The notes: generated by a model from the sequence alone, not told the origin. A stretch of 64,000 nt of DNA from Dawidia cretensis (GCF_018598175.1 NZ_JAHESE010000002.1:186001-250000), one strand, 5' to 3'. Shown: positions 55,101 to 64,000, counted from the stretch's first letter. Made by a program: numbers and translations.

Positions 55101-56786
55101 ATGAAAGATTTTCCGTGGTTTAAGCACTACCCCCCTCAGGTTGCACATGAAATAAAGCTCTATGAGTACGAGTCGTTGGTCGACCTTTTTGAAAAGAGTG
55201 TAGGGCGCTTCCGCGACCGGGTTGCTTTTGAAAATATGGGTGTAACGCTAACCTATGGACAGGTGCACGAGCTCTCGGGACACTTCGCCGCATACCTGCA
55301 GAAAGATCTCGGTCTGAAAAAGGGTGACCGGATCGCCATTCAGATGCCTAACCTGTTGCAGTTTCCGATTGTATTCTTTGGCGCCCTGCGCGCCGGCCTC
55401 ACGGTGGTCAATACCAATCCGCTCTATACACCGCGTGAGATGGAGCACCAATTCAAAGACTCTGGTATTTCGGCCATCGTTATTGTTGCCAACTTTGCGA
55501 GCCACCTGGAAAAGATCAAGGGCAACGTACCATCGCTGAAGCATATCATCGTCACTCAGTTGGGCGACATGCTCGGCGGTCTGAAAGGCACCATCGTGAA
55601 CCTGGTAGTGAAACACATCAAGAAGATGGTGCCCGCCTATCACTTGCCGACAGCGCTTTCTTTTAAGGATGTCATGAAGAAAGGCGCGTCGTTAAAGCTC
55701 GATGCACCGAGAATAACCATCGATGACCTGGCGGTATTACAGTACACCGGGGGGACTACGGGTATTGCCAAAGGTGCCAAACTTTCGCACGGCAATATTG
55801 TAGCGCATAATTCCATGATCACCCAATGGTTCCAGCCCTACCTGCAAGACAAACGCGGTGGCGACGACCTGATCATCACCGCCATTCCGATGTATCACAT
55901 CTTTGCCCTGACGGTAAACGGCTTCCTGATGTTCAGCACCGGCGTTAAAAATGTGCTGATCACAAACCCGCGCGATATGAAAGGCTTTGTAAAAGAGCTG
56001 AGCAAACATAAGTTCACTATCATTACCGGTGTTAATACATTGTTTAATGGATTGCTGAACAACCCCGATTTTAAGAACCTCGACTTCTCACACTTGAAAG
56101 GCTCCGTAGCGGGTGGTATGGCGTTGCAAGACGCGGTGGCAAGAAAGTGGGAGCAAGTAACCGGTTCCGGCCTTATCGAAGGCTACGGCCTGAGCGAGAC
56201 CTCGCCGGTATTGTGCTGTAATCCACTCGACGGCAAGCACCGGCTGGGCACCATCGGTCTGCCCATGCCCAACACCGAGGTGGCCGTATTCGACGATGAC
56301 GGCAACCGATTGGCCGAAGGCGAGACAGGTGAGTTGTGTGCCCGCGGGCCGCAAGTCATGTCGGGCTATTGGGAAAAGGACAACGAAGGCGTATTCTTCA
56401 ACAAGGAATGGTTCCGCACGGGCGACATTGGCATCATGGACAAAGAAGGCTACTTCAAGATTGTCGATCGTAAAAAAGATATGATCAAAGTGTCGGGATT
56501 CAACGTATACCCAAATGAGATAGAGAACGTGCTGGCGGGCCACCCGAAAGTATTGGAAGTAGCGGCCATCGGCGTGCCCGACGAAAAGTCGGGTGAGGTT
56601 ATCAAAGTCTTTATAGTGAAGAAAGATCAGAGCCTGACCGAGAAGGAAGTAAAAGATTATTGCCACGAAAATCTGACGAACTATAAAGTGCCGAAGCTGG
56701 TGGAGTTCCGCACGGAGCTTCCGAAGACCAACGTCGGTAAGATCTTACGTCGCGCGCTGAAGGAAGAAAAGGCCGCGGCAGCTTAG
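55101..56786 (+). CDS. fadD: Long-chain fatty acid-CoA ligase
   Basis: This 561-residue AMP-forming enzyme has the P-loop-like motif YTGGTTGIAKGAKLSHGN, then GYGLSETSPV, WFRTGDIG and the C-terminal lysine motif KTNVGKILRR. The N-terminus (LVDLFEKSVGRFRDRVAFENMG) and the length match FadD. It activates fatty acids to acyl-CoA for beta-oxidation or lipid synthesis. No other fatty-acid gene is adjacent. A TerB-like gene follows after 39 bases on the same strand. Confidence 0.93.
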   Translation: MKDFPWFKHYPPQVAHEIKLYEYESLVDLFEKSVGRFRDRVAFENMGVTLTYGQVHELSGHFAAYLQKDLGLKKGDRIAIQMPNLLQFPIVFFGALRAGLTVVNTNPLYTPREMEHQFKDSGISAIVIVANFASHLEKIKGNVPSLKHIIVTQLGDMLGGLKGTIVNLVVKHIKKMVPAYHLPTALSFKDVMKKGASLKLDAPRITIDDLAVLQYTGGTTGIAKGAKLSHGNIVAHNSMITQWFQPYLQDKRGGDDLIITAIPMYHIFALTVNGFLMFSTGVKNVLITNPRDMKGFVKELSKHKFTIITGVNTLFNGLLNNPDFKNLDFSHLKGSVAGGMALQDAVARKWEQVTGSGLIEGYGLSETSPVLCCNPLDGKHRLGTIGLPMPNTEVAVFDDDGNRLAEGETGELCARGPQVMSGYWEKDNEGVFFNKEWFRTGDIGIMDKEGYFKIVDRKKDMIKVSGFNVYPNEIENVLAGHPKVLEVAAIGVPDEKSGEVIKVFIVKKDQSLTEKEVKDYCHENLTNYKVPKLVEFRTELPKTNVGKILRRALKEEKAAAA

Positions 56787-56825
56787 TATATTGCTTTACG
56801 AACTTAACAAAAAAAGACACGGCCT

Positions 56826-57266
56826 ATGATGGGTTTTTTTGAACATCAGTACCTCTCGTACAAGAAGAATCACATCAAGAACCTCCTGGCCCTTGCGAAA
56901 GTAGATGGGCACATGCACGAGAAGGAAGAAGCGTTGCTGTATAAGATCGGCCGCCGCTATGGTCTGAAAGATCGCCAGGTGCAGGAGCTGGTGGATAGCA
57001 GTGAGCAGTATGTGCTCAACGTTCCCGACAACCACAACGACAAGATGAATTTGCTATACGACCTCGTACTGATGGTGTATGCAGACGAGGTCGTAGATGA
57101 GCATGAGATACAGTTCTGCCAGGACGCCGTGCGCCAGTTTGGTATGAAAGAAGAACTGGTTCAATGGTTATTAAAAGAATTCGATCGCGGCACACCGCCG
57201 CCGCCCGACGACTGGGATCATATCAAACAACAAGCAAAGGAGCGATTTCTTGCGCAGCCGGTGTAA
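56826..57266 (+). CDS. TerB-like family protein
   Basis: This 146-residue helical protein has KNLLALAKVDGHMHEKEEALLYKIGRRYGL and a mirrored second half (LVYADEVVDEHEIQFCQDAVRQFG), the TerB-like pattern with acidic turns. The start may be either of two adjacent ATGs. It follows fadD closely, probably co-transcribed. Its stop touches the stop of the convergent lipoprotein gene. No ter operon is present; the role is unknown. Confidence 0.72.
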   Translation: MMGFFEHQYLSYKKNHIKNLLALAKVDGHMHEKEEALLYKIGRRYGLKDRQVQELVDSSEQYVLNVPDNHNDKMNLLYDLVLMVYADEVVDEHEIQFCQDAVRQFGMKEELVQWLLKEFDRGTPPPPDDWDHIKQQAKERFLAQPV

Positions 57267-57659
57267 TTAGTCGTAAAACTGGCAGTCTCCTCCGTGCCAG
57301 ATCAACTTTTGATCGGTGATGCTTTGGAACGTCACGGAGTCATCGAGTTTATGGCCGTCGCATGTCCAAATCACGGGTATCCACTGGCATGAGGCACAGC
57401 ACAGGCCTTGCACAAAAACCGTTTGATTTTCGTATGTACCTGTGTAAAGGGTGACCATGTTCCCCTGCGGGCCATTTTTTGCTTCCGCAATTTTGTCGCG
57501 AAGCCAACCCAGATTCTCCACCGGATTACAAACGCCACAGACGGGGTCACTTCCGTCGTCACAACTGGATTTAGAGTCGTCGTCGCTACCGCAGGCAAAT
57601 ACTGCGGCAGAAAACAAGAGGACGGCCAGCGGCCGAAGAATGAATTGTGTTTTTACCAT
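57267..57659 (-). CDS. Cysteine-rich putative lipoprotein
   Basis: From ATG 57659 the protein has 130 residues; the frame upstream lacks a better start. A lipoprotein signal ends in the lipobox VFAC at about residue 22-23, followed by Ser/Asp spacer (GSDDDSKSSCDDGSD), typical of surface or periplasmic lipoproteins. At least seven more Cys follow, in CGVC, GLCCASC, WTCDG and the last-but-few CQFYD. DPVCGVCNPVENLGWL resembles a recurrent motif of Bacteroidota lipoproteins. Function unknown; disulfide-stabilised. Confidence 0.75.
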   Translation of the reverse strand: MVKTQFILRPLAVLLFSAAVFACGSDDDSKSSCDDGSDPVCGVCNPVENLGWLRDKIAEAKNGPQGNMVTLYTGTYENQTVFVQGLCCASCQWIPVIWTCDGHKLDDSVTFQSITDQKLIWHGGDCQFYD

Positions 57660-57829
57660 ATATAAGTAGGTTATGCTGTAATAGACACGATTGACGGAGG
57701 AATGGTTGGAAACGTTTGAGGCACGATTCGTGTTAATATACATGCACAGCAAATACACTCTATTTTTCACACTTTTCTTTTCAACCGTAGCCGATTAAAA
57801 GTAACTTAGGCCCGCGTGGAGACCAGCGT

Positions 57830-59275
57830 ATGGATGAATTTAGAAAACTAACAACGCAAGAGAAGGCATTGCGTATCAATCTCAGCAGAGCCATCTACGG
57901 ATCCTTTGCAGAGATAGGAGCAGGACAGGAAGTAGCAGCCAATTTTTTCAAAGTAGGAGGTGCTTCCGGAACTGTCGCCAAAACCATGTCGGCATACGAC
58001 ATGAAATTCAGTGATGCGATTTACGGGGTAGGGGACCGGTATGTCTGTGAAGACCGGTTGATGCGCATGCTCGACCACGAGTACGTACTCCTGCCCGAAC
58101 GTTTACCACACCGCATTGAAACTACTCGCTTTTTTGCATTTGCCGACACCGTAGAGGTGCTCAACTACGAGCGCACGAACCAGGGTCACGGCTGGATCGG
58201 ACTGCGATTTCAGTTGAAGCCTCAAAGCGAGCCCAACGACTGCATCATACACGTCAAGATGCACGACAACGATCCGTTGCAGCAACAGTACTCTCTGGGC
58301 ATTGTCGGTGTGAATATGCTCTACTCGTGTATGTTCCTGAGCGACCCGGAAGAGATGTTAATGTCGTTGCTGGATGGCCTCACGGCCCGCCGCATCGAGA
58401 TCGACATGTTCCGCATCTCAGGCCCCGACTTTAAGCACGTCGACAATCGCCTCATGGCGTTGAAGATGGTGAAGAATGGCCTGACCAAAGCCGCCATGTT
58501 CGGCCCCGACGGCAACGTGATGCAGCCATCGGATGAGCTCTATAAAAAGAACGTGTTGGTACTACGCGGTCGATTCCGTCCGCCGACCCACGTTAACGTA
58601 GATATGCTGCTCACCTCGCGGCGTCACTTCAAACAAGAGCCTGACGTTACACGCTCAAACATTGTATTGCTCTCCGAGCTTACACTGAACGACTTGAGTT
58701 CGGATGGTAAGGTGGATGAAAAAGACTTTCTGCATCGCTGCGATATTCTCTGCTCCCTGGGACAGAATGTATTGATCTCGAATTACTTCGAATACTACCG
58801 CCTGGTGGAGTATCTGTCGAAGATCACCCGCGGTAAAAAGATCGGCATCATCATGGGCATCTATGCCCTGCAAAAGGTATTTGATGAAAAGACCTATGAG
58901 AACATTCGGGGGGGAATTCTCGAATGCTTTGCATCGCTGTTTGGCACCAACGTTAAAATATATGTTTATCCGGCGTTGCGTCCGGATGCAACGCTCTTTA
59001 CACTGAAAGACTTTGAGAACGAGCTTCCGCCCAATCTCAAGAATCTGTTCCGCTATCTGATTGATAACAACAAGATGGAAGACGTGAGCGATGCCGACAC
59101 CCGCAAGCTGCACATCATCTCTGACAACGTGCTGGCTATGATCCGCAAGGGCGAGCCGGGTTGGGAGAAGTTCGTGCCGCACAAAGTAGAGGAGGCAATC
59201 CGGGAACAGCGCCTGTTCGACCTGCCGGCTGCCGATACCGCCGATGTTACCATCGTGCCGGAAGCGCAGCCTTAG
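57830..59275 (+). CDS. Conserved protein of unknown function (family often mis-annotated)
   Basis: This 481-residue cytosolic protein has no signal or membrane helix. Strong conservation is suggested by LSRAIYGSFAEIGAGQEVAANFFKVGGASGTVAKTMSAYD, shown here as AEIGAGQEVAANFF and GTVAKTMSAYDM, and by GHGWIGLRFQ and NYFEYYRLVEYL. Similar proteins in other genomes are labelled TonB-dependent receptor or nicotinate-nucleotide adenylyltransferase; nothing in this sequence supports either name, since there is no barrel and no (H/T)xGH motif. It overlaps the convergent symporter gene by 4 bases. Function unknown. Confidence 0.82.
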   Translation: MDEFRKLTTQEKALRINLSRAIYGSFAEIGAGQEVAANFFKVGGASGTVAKTMSAYDMKFSDAIYGVGDRYVCEDRLMRMLDHEYVLLPERLPHRIETTRFFAFADTVEVLNYERTNQGHGWIGLRFQLKPQSEPNDCIIHVKMHDNDPLQQQYSLGIVGVNMLYSCMFLSDPEEMLMSLLDGLTARRIEIDMFRISGPDFKHVDNRLMALKMVKNGLTKAAMFGPDGNVMQPSDELYKKNVLVLRGRFRPPTHVNVDMLLTSRRHFKQEPDVTRSNIVLLSELTLNDLSSDGKVDEKDFLHRCDILCSLGQNVLISNYFEYYRLVEYLSKITRGKKIGIIMGIYALQKVFDEKTYENIRGGILECFASLFGTNVKIYVYPALRPDATLFTLKDFENELPPNLKNLFRYLIDNNKMEDVSDADTRKLHIISDNVLAMIRKGEPGWEKFVPHKVEEAIREQRLFDLPAADTADVTIVPEAQP

Positions 59276-60681
59276 CGCTTTTGTTTGTAAATCACGTTCT
59301 CAAAGTAACGCCGCGCTTCGGCCATCACTTTTGGCGCGAGCACCATGCCCGTGATCATGGTAGGCACCGCCATGAGCGCAAACGCTATATCGATGAGGTA
59401 TAAAACGGTCTCCATAGACGCCACAGCGCCCACGACAATCATGGTGAGGTAGAAGTAATCGTAGCTGGCGCCATAACGCTCGCCGATCAGAAAGGCCAGT
59501 GCCTTGCGTCCGTAATAGCTGTATGAAAACAAGGCGCTGATACCAAATACCAACGTGCAGAGCAGCAATACATAGTGGCCGCCCAGCGGCATGGCCTTCG
59601 CATAGGCCTCGGCTGTCAGGGTGATGCCCGACGATTTGCTGGTCTGCCATACGTCCGTTACCAGAATAGCGAGTGCCGTCAGTGTACACGATACAATCGT
59701 ATCGATTACCGGGCTGAGCATGGACGCCATCCCTTCCTGAACAGGTGCCGAGCTTTTCGCAGCGCCCATCGCCATGGGGGCTGTGCCGATGCCCGCCTCG
59801 TTGGAGAACGTAGCGCGGCGTACACCTAACATAATAATACCGCCCAGCATGCCACCGAGGAATGGTTGTCCATGGTAGTGGTGGGCCGCAAAGGCGTCCT
59901 CGAAAATCATGGCCAGGTACCGCGGCACCTGGTCGGCATATGCCACCAGGATAATCATGACCGAGGCAAAATGCAGGACGATCATAACCGGCACCAGGCG
60001 CCCCGCCCAGTTACCTATGCGTTGGATGCCGCCGACAATAACGGCCGAAGCAATGGCACAGAGTACGACGCCAATCAGCACCTTCCAGGTGCCGGGTGAC
60101 AACCCCGCAAGAGGCATTGCCCCCAATCCAATATCGTAGATGGCCTGTGTTAGCTGATTCGCCTGGTAGATCGGCAACGCCCCAACCATACAGCAGAGGC
60201 AGAACATCACGGCCCAGGGCTGCCAGCGCTTGCCCATTGCCTCGCGAATGACATACATCGGGCCGCCTTGCACTTCACCATTACTATCCTTGCCACGATA
60301 GAGACTTGCCAGCGTGCTGGTAAAGAAGTTCGTAGACATTCCTATGATCGCGGTGACCCACATCCAAAAGAGCGCACCGGGTCCACCAAGCGCAATGGCC
60401 GTGGCCACGCCTGAGAGATTTCCAATGCCGACGGTAGACGCCAACGCCGTAGACAATGCCTTGTAGGCACTGATTTGGCCCGGCGCGTTTGGGTCGTCAT
60501 ATTTTCCCCGTAACACATCGATCGCATGTTTGAAATGCCTAAAGTGAATGAATCGGGAATAGAACATAAAAAACAAACCACCCCCGATGATGAGAAACAA
60601 TACCGGCCACCAGATGTAGCCAGACAGGTCTTCCAAAAAGGCCTGTAGGGTAAAAAGGGCGAAAAGAGAGCAAAAACGCAA
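59272..60681 (-). CDS. Alanine/glycine:cation symporter (AGCS) family protein
   Basis: This 469-residue protein has about eleven membrane helices. The family signature appears as GNLSGVATAIALGGPGALFWMW and the nearby GGPMYVIREAMG, FSNEAGIGTAPM. AGCS carriers take up alanine or glycine with Na+ or H+. No ATG suits; the frame opens with TTG at 60681 or TTG at 60636 (giving MEDLSGYIWWPVL), and the latter fits family length as well. The gene is convergent with its left neighbour, stop codons overlapping. Confidence 0.9.
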   Translation of the reverse strand: MRFCSLFALFTLQAFLEDLSGYIWWPVLFLIIGGGLFFMFYSRFIHFRHFKHAIDVLRGKYDDPNAPGQISAYKALSTALASTVGIGNLSGVATAIALGGPGALFWMWVTAIIGMSTNFFTSTLASLYRGKDSNGEVQGGPMYVIREAMGKRWQPWAVMFCLCCMVGALPIYQANQLTQAIYDIGLGAMPLAGLSPGTWKVLIGVVLCAIASAVIVGGIQRIGNWAGRLVPVMIVLHFASVMIILVAYADQVPRYLAMIFEDAFAAHHYHGQPFLGGMLGGIIMLGVRRATFSNEAGIGTAPMAMGAAKSSAPVQEGMASMLSPVIDTIVSCTLTALAILVTDVWQTSKSSGITLTAEAYAKAMPLGGHYVLLLCTLVFGISALFSYSYYGRKALAFLIGERYGASYDYFYLTMIVVGAVASMETVLYLIDIAFALMAVPTMITGMVLAPKVMAEARRYFENVIYKQKR

Positions 60682-60784
60682 CTGATTCTACTTTAGAGGC
60701 TTAAAAGTAGTAAAAAGGTGTTATTTCCTACCAGGTAAGTAGATTAACCTCGTAAAGTTGAGGCATCGATAGGGCATGCTTATA

Positions 60785-60805
60785 GCATACCTATGGCATA
60801 CCTAT
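60785..60805 (+). repeat. Two direct repeats of GCATACCTAT, period 11
   Basis: GCATACCTATG is followed directly by GCATACCTATA; a related GCATGCTTATA lies just upstream. Spacing of one helical turn suggests a protein-binding site. Confidence 0.55.
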
Positions 60806-60853
60806 ACCAAAGCTATGGTTAACTTATAATAACCTTATAGTGAGTATAGTAAA

Positions 60854-61006
60854 ATGAAAATTGCGAAGCTTGGCAAGCTGGCAGGTGTTAGCCAGGCGAA
60901 GCATCTGCAATATCCCACCAGCCCCGGCGTTATAACAACAATCGGTAGTAACGGCTTCATGCCTGCAAAATGCCTCAGGAACCTGGCAGGTATTTTGATA
61001 TGCTGA
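60854..61006 (+). CDS. Possible 50-residue ORF
   Basis: ATG at 60854 to TGA at 61004-61006 encodes MKIAKLGKLAGVSQAKH... ending in LAGILIC. The product is basic with a short hydrophobic end. There is no clear ribosome-binding site and no family that I recognise. It overlaps a hairpin, so it may be chance or a leader peptide. Confidence 0.2.
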   Translation: MKIAKLGKLAGVSQAKHLQYPTSPGVITTIGSNGFMPAKCLRNLAGILIC

Positions 61007-61091
61007 TGAAAGGAATGTCCGGAGCACAAAAGACCCCTCAAGTCTTAGTAACCACTAAATAACGTATCGGACCGTGGAGAATGGAAATGTA

Positions 61092-61814
61092 ATGGAACGT
61101 CAGAACGAGGAGTTGCGAAGAATCAATGCCGAGCTTGATCGCTTTGTATACAGCGCCTCACACGATCTGCGAGCGCCCCTCATGAGTGTCAAAGGGCTGC
61201 TGAACATGATCAAGCTCGATGCTGAAAAGAAGAATACCGATTTGTACCTGGCCTTAATTGAAAAGAGTGTGGGCCGGTTAGACAATTTTATCACCGATAT
61301 CATTCAATACTCGCGCAACACGCGCACCGATGTCGAAGACAAAGAGATAGACGTGGCCACGCTGCTGCAGGAGTCGCTGGAGACTCTGCGGTTTATGGAG
61401 GGCGCCGAACATGTACGGAGCACGCACTACATGGACATCCGTGCGCCGTTTTACTCCGACCCCAGCCGGTTGCTCATGGTCTTCAACAATATCATCTCGA
61501 ACGCCGTACGCTACCGCAACAGCGCACGCCAGGACTCGTTCCTCGACGTCAACATCAGTGTGGATAGTGCGCGCGCGCGTATCAGTTTTACAGACAACGG
61601 CATCGGTATTCCGGCCGAGTACCAGGAAGCTATCTTTGACATGTTCTTCCGCGTCAGCGGTGAAGGGCAAGGATCGGGGCTCGGCCTGTACATCGTAAAG
61701 GATGCCGTGACCAGGTTGCACGGGACAGTAAACGTACAATCGGTGCCTGGAAAGGGCACGACATTTATGGTAGAAATCCCCAACCAGCTCGGCCAGGCGC
61801 GCCTTCAGGCATAG
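61092..61814 (+). CDS. Histidine kinase without a sensor domain
   Basis: I chose ATG 61092 (240 residues) over GTG 61074, as GGA lies 9 bases upstream. The N-terminus (MERQNEELRRINAELDRFVYS) is a short coiled coil. The H-box SASHDLRAPLMSVKG has His24. The catalytic domain has the N-box NNIISNAVRYRN, DNGIGIP and GQGSGLGLYIV. All kinase parts are intact, but there is no PAS, membrane or receiver domain. It looks like the C-terminal half of a PAS-kinase standing alone. It lies 66 bases upstream of a large multi-PAS gene on the same strand, which could supply the sensing part. Confidence 0.85.
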   Translation: MERQNEELRRINAELDRFVYSASHDLRAPLMSVKGLLNMIKLDAEKKNTDLYLALIEKSVGRLDNFITDIIQYSRNTRTDVEDKEIDVATLLQESLETLRFMEGAEHVRSTHYMDIRAPFYSDPSRLLMVFNNIISNAVRYRNSARQDSFLDVNISVDSARARISFTDNGIGIPAEYQEAIFDMFFRVSGEGQGSGLGLYIVKDAVTRLHGTVNVQSVPGKGTTFMVEIPNQLGQARLQA

Positions 61815-61880
61815 CGACAAAGTCGTCTGTCTCTTGGAAAATTGCAATTAGCCCGTAACTTCGTTACAAAGTGTGGGCCA

Positions 61881-64000
61881 TTGAGTACTATCAGTGATAA
61901 GGAATTTAGCTCGTTGCTGGATGCAACATTGTTCTCGAGCATCCTGGATAGCATCAACGAGGCGATCTGGGTAATCGATTTTAATAAGTCGCATCCATAT
62001 TGGTTCGCTTCGGTCGCCAATAAGCTCAAGTACGCCGTTCCTCAAGACCCTATCTCACCCAGTTTCTGGCGTGACAATGTACACCCTCAGGATGCCGACC
62101 GCGCGGTAAAAGGATTTGAGCAGGCGTTGCAAGACCCTGCGGTAATGAATTTTGTACATGAGTATCGCTTTTGCGGGGCCAATAATATCTACTACATCAT
62201 ACACGACACGATGCGCTTCCTGCGTAACGAACGCGGCATGGCGCAACGTGTGATTGGCAGCTGGCGTGATGTGACGGAGGAACGCATGCGTGAGCACAAG
62301 CTTGAGCAGGCACTCAACACCCTGGAAGACGAACGCAATCGCTTCAAGCTGATAGCCGAGCTATCCAGCGCGGCCATGTGGGAATACGATATACCGGAAA
62401 ACCGGTTGTCGTGGATGTCGGGCAGCTCGACATTGGAGGAGTTTGGTTTTAACAAGCCGCACTATAAACTGCAAGATTGGATCGAGGGTATCCATGAAGA
62501 AGACCGCGAGCGTGTGGAGCAAAACTTTGACCGTGCGATGGCAACGGAAGAAAGCTTCTTCGATACATACCGGTTTAAAAAGGCCGATGGAAAGATTGCC
62601 TATGTCATTGATCAGGGTACCTTTCTCCGCGACGCCTCGGGCAAGGCCTACAAAGCCGTCGGCAGCTGGGTCGATATAACCCGCGAGCGCTTGCGCGAGC
62701 TTTTGCTGGAGGACACACTGCAGCATCAACGCAGCTTGAACTATTCGTTGCAGGTGCGCGAAGAGGAGCTGGCTTCGACCGAAGAAGAGCTTCGTCAGAT
62801 CAACGACCAGCTATACATCAACATACGGCAACTTTCCGAACGCGAGTTTGTTCTCAACCAATCACAAAAATTGGCGAAGATCGGCAGCTGGGAGTACGAC
62901 GCTGAGCACAAGACCATGTTCTGGTCGGCCGAGATGTATAACATCTATGGTGTCGACCCTTCTTTTAATAGCAGCGACTTCGAGGAAGTAAACCGTTTGT
63001 ACGAGGCAGGCAGCGAGGCCGTTGTCAACCAATCGTTCACCACCCTGCTGAAGGATCACCGGCCTTCCGACATCACCGTGCAGCTCAAAACACCCCTGGG
63101 CTATCGCAAGTGGGTGCGCATTACGGCGCATCCGTTGCTCGAAGACTACGGCGTGCGCCGCATCCTGGGGCTGACATACGACATCACGTACTTCAAAGAA
63201 GCGGAGGAACGATTGCGTTCGAGCGAAGAGAAATTCTCAAAGGCCTTCCGCTTTAGTCCCGACCTCATGTCGATTCACCGCGAACGTGACGGTGTGATCG
63301 TAGCTGTAAACGACAACGCCTATACCGTGCTGGGATTTCGCAAAGAAGAAATTGCCGGCAAATCGGTGCAAGAGCTCGCGCTGTTCATCGATCCGGCCGA
63401 ACGCGAGAAGTTTTATGACGCGTATTTTAAACATGGTCATGCACAGATAGAAACAAAATGGCGTCGGAAGGACGGTGGCCAGATCGACGTACTGATCACC
63501 AGCAACCGCATCGAGATTGAAGGAGAGGGGCATTTGCTAAGCGTCGTAAAAGACATCTCCGAATCGAAGGCAGCCGAAGAACGTTTCCGCAAGGCCTTCG
63601 ATCTGAGCCCCGACCTGATGATGATCTTCCGCGAGCACGATCTGGTGTTGATCGATGTTAACAGTAAGATCGAAATGATCTCGGGCTATACCCGGGAAGA
63701 AGTGCTCGGCAAATCTTCCACCGACTTTGAGATCTGGGTGGACAAGGATATGAAGAACAAATACTTCGAATCCTATTTTCAACTGGGCGGGGTAAGCTTG
63801 GAGACTCAGTTCTATGGCAAGGATGGTATTCAGTTTTTTGGGTCGGTCACAACGAAACGGATTCAGCTCTCTGGCGAAAACCACATGCTGGTGGTTGTCC
63901 GCGACATGACCGAGCGAAAAAAGGCCGAAGAAAAGATTATCGAGAATGAGGCCAAGCTGGATGCCATTATCAACAACACCGACATGAGCATCTGGTCACT
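61881..64000 (+). CDS. Multi-PAS sensor protein, N-terminal part (runs off the window)
   Basis: The frame is open from TTG 61881 to the window end (706 codons). No ATG fits until residue about 92, inside the first PAS domain, so TTG is likely the start. PAS/PAC units lie at about 10-130, 150-275, 326-445, 450-566 and 570-683, and a sixth begins at the edge. Repeated ends such as GSWRDVTEERMREHK, GSWVDITRERLRE, LTYDITYFKEAEERL and VVKDISESKAAEERF mark the PAC motifs. A heptad coil separates units 2 and 3. No membrane helix is seen, so it is a cytosolic sensor, probably ending in a histidine kinase beyond the window. Confidence 0.85.
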   Translation, partial: MSTISDKEFSSLLDATLFSSILDSINEAIWVIDFNKSHPYWFASVANKLKYAVPQDPISPSFWRDNVHPQDADRAVKGFEQALQDPAVMNFVHEYRFCGANNIYYIIHDTMRFLRNERGMAQRVIGSWRDVTEERMREHKLEQALNTLEDERNRFKLIAELSSAAMWEYDIPENRLSWMSGSSTLEEFGFNKPHYKLQDWIEGIHEEDRERVEQNFDRAMATEESFFDTYRFKKADGKIAYVIDQGTFLRDASGKAYKAVGSWVDITRERLRELLLEDTLQHQRSLNYSLQVREEELASTEEELRQINDQLYINIRQLSEREFVLNQSQKLAKIGSWEYDAEHKTMFWSAEMYNIYGVDPSFNSSDFEEVNRLYEAGSEAVVNQSFTTLLKDHRPSDITVQLKTPLGYRKWVRITAHPLLEDYGVRRILGLTYDITYFKEAEERLRSSEEKFSKAFRFSPDLMSIHRERDGVIVAVNDNAYTVLGFRKEEIAGKSVQELALFIDPAEREKFYDAYFKHGHAQIETKWRRKDGGQIDVLITSNRIEIEGEGHLLSVVKDISESKAAEERFRKAFDLSPDLMMIFREHDLVLIDVNSKIEMISGYTREEVLGKSSTDFEIWVDKDMKNKYFESYFQLGGVSLETQFYGKDGIQFFGSVTTKRIQLSGENHMLVVVRDMTERKKAEEKIIENEAKLDAIINNTDMSIWS

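Larger units (their letters stand above)
60682..61091. other. Intergenic region with phased repeats
   Basis: This is the longest non-coding stretch of the window, about 400 bases, AT-rich in its first half. It holds a CCTC/GAGG hairpin near 60748-60763, an 11-base direct repeat at 60785-60805, GGTTA/TAACC near 60818-60835 and a CTGGC/GCCAG hairpin near 60878-60895. A 50-codon frame (60854-61006) crosses it. I see no terminator or exact -7 box. Confidence 0.5.

Noticed and set aside
57830-59275. TonB-dependent receptor
   Set aside because: There is no signal peptide, no plug domain and no beta-barrel pattern; the name is probably an inherited annotation error.

Overview
The window reads as chromosomal DNA of a free-living Bacteroidota bacterium, most likely of the order Cytophagales (inference). 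The evidence is: secreted giant proteins with both classes of type IX secretion (T9SS) C-terminal sorting domains, a PorP/SprF-type outer-membrane partner, DUF2807 and GSCFA proteins, bacilliredoxin, and repeated promoter-like boxes matching TAnnTTTG, the -7 element of this phylum. Genes are tightly packed; several convergent pairs abut or overlap at their stop codons, and most transcription units end in clear hairpin-plus-T terminators.

Layout. (1) 1-7.7 kb: envelope or glycan genes. These are the end of an acyltransferase-3 gene, a membrane-anchored EEP hydrolase, a GT-C-like membrane protein, a UbiA/SDR/HAD cassette resembling the polyprenyl-phosphate pentose (DPA) pathway, and two divergent acyltransferase-3 genes. 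(2) 8.0-23.1 kb: two giant modular T9SS clients (2100 and 2356 residues). Each begins with an alpha/beta-hydrolase module, and between them lies a PorP/SprF-like protein carrying a coiled coil and a SPOR-like domain. (3) 23.1-38.5 kb: housekeeping and mixed genes (hppD, trpS, DUF1573, TerB-like, DUF2807, priA, DUF255, GSCFA, and a NagB fused to a PIG-L domain). (4) 37.6-41.0 kb: a transglutaminase / alpha-E / ATP-grasp cassette. (5) 41.1-48.2 kb: rpsF-rpsR-rplI, a coiled-coil membrane protein, a methyltransferase, apaG, ung, lepB, dapB and bacilliredoxin. (6) 48.2-54.4 kb: sufBCDSE plus a DUF59 gene, preceded by an Lrp-type regulator. (7) 54.5-55.0 kb: a separate transcription unit of two tandem class II tRNA-like elements with odd anticodon loops and very long variable arms. 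(8) 55.1-64 kb: fadD, TerB-like, a Cys-rich lipoprotein, a conserved unknown, an AGCS symporter, a sensor-less histidine kinase, and a multi-PAS protein running off the window.

The most unusual items are the tandem tRNA-like pair with its own promoter and terminator, the PorP/SprF-SPOR fusion between two esterase-headed T9SS giants, a thrice-repeated domain of about 170 residues that I cannot name, a palindrome in the suf leader, and the DPA-like cassette lacking an adjacent DprE1-type oxidase. All functions are read from motifs and gene order; no database search was run.
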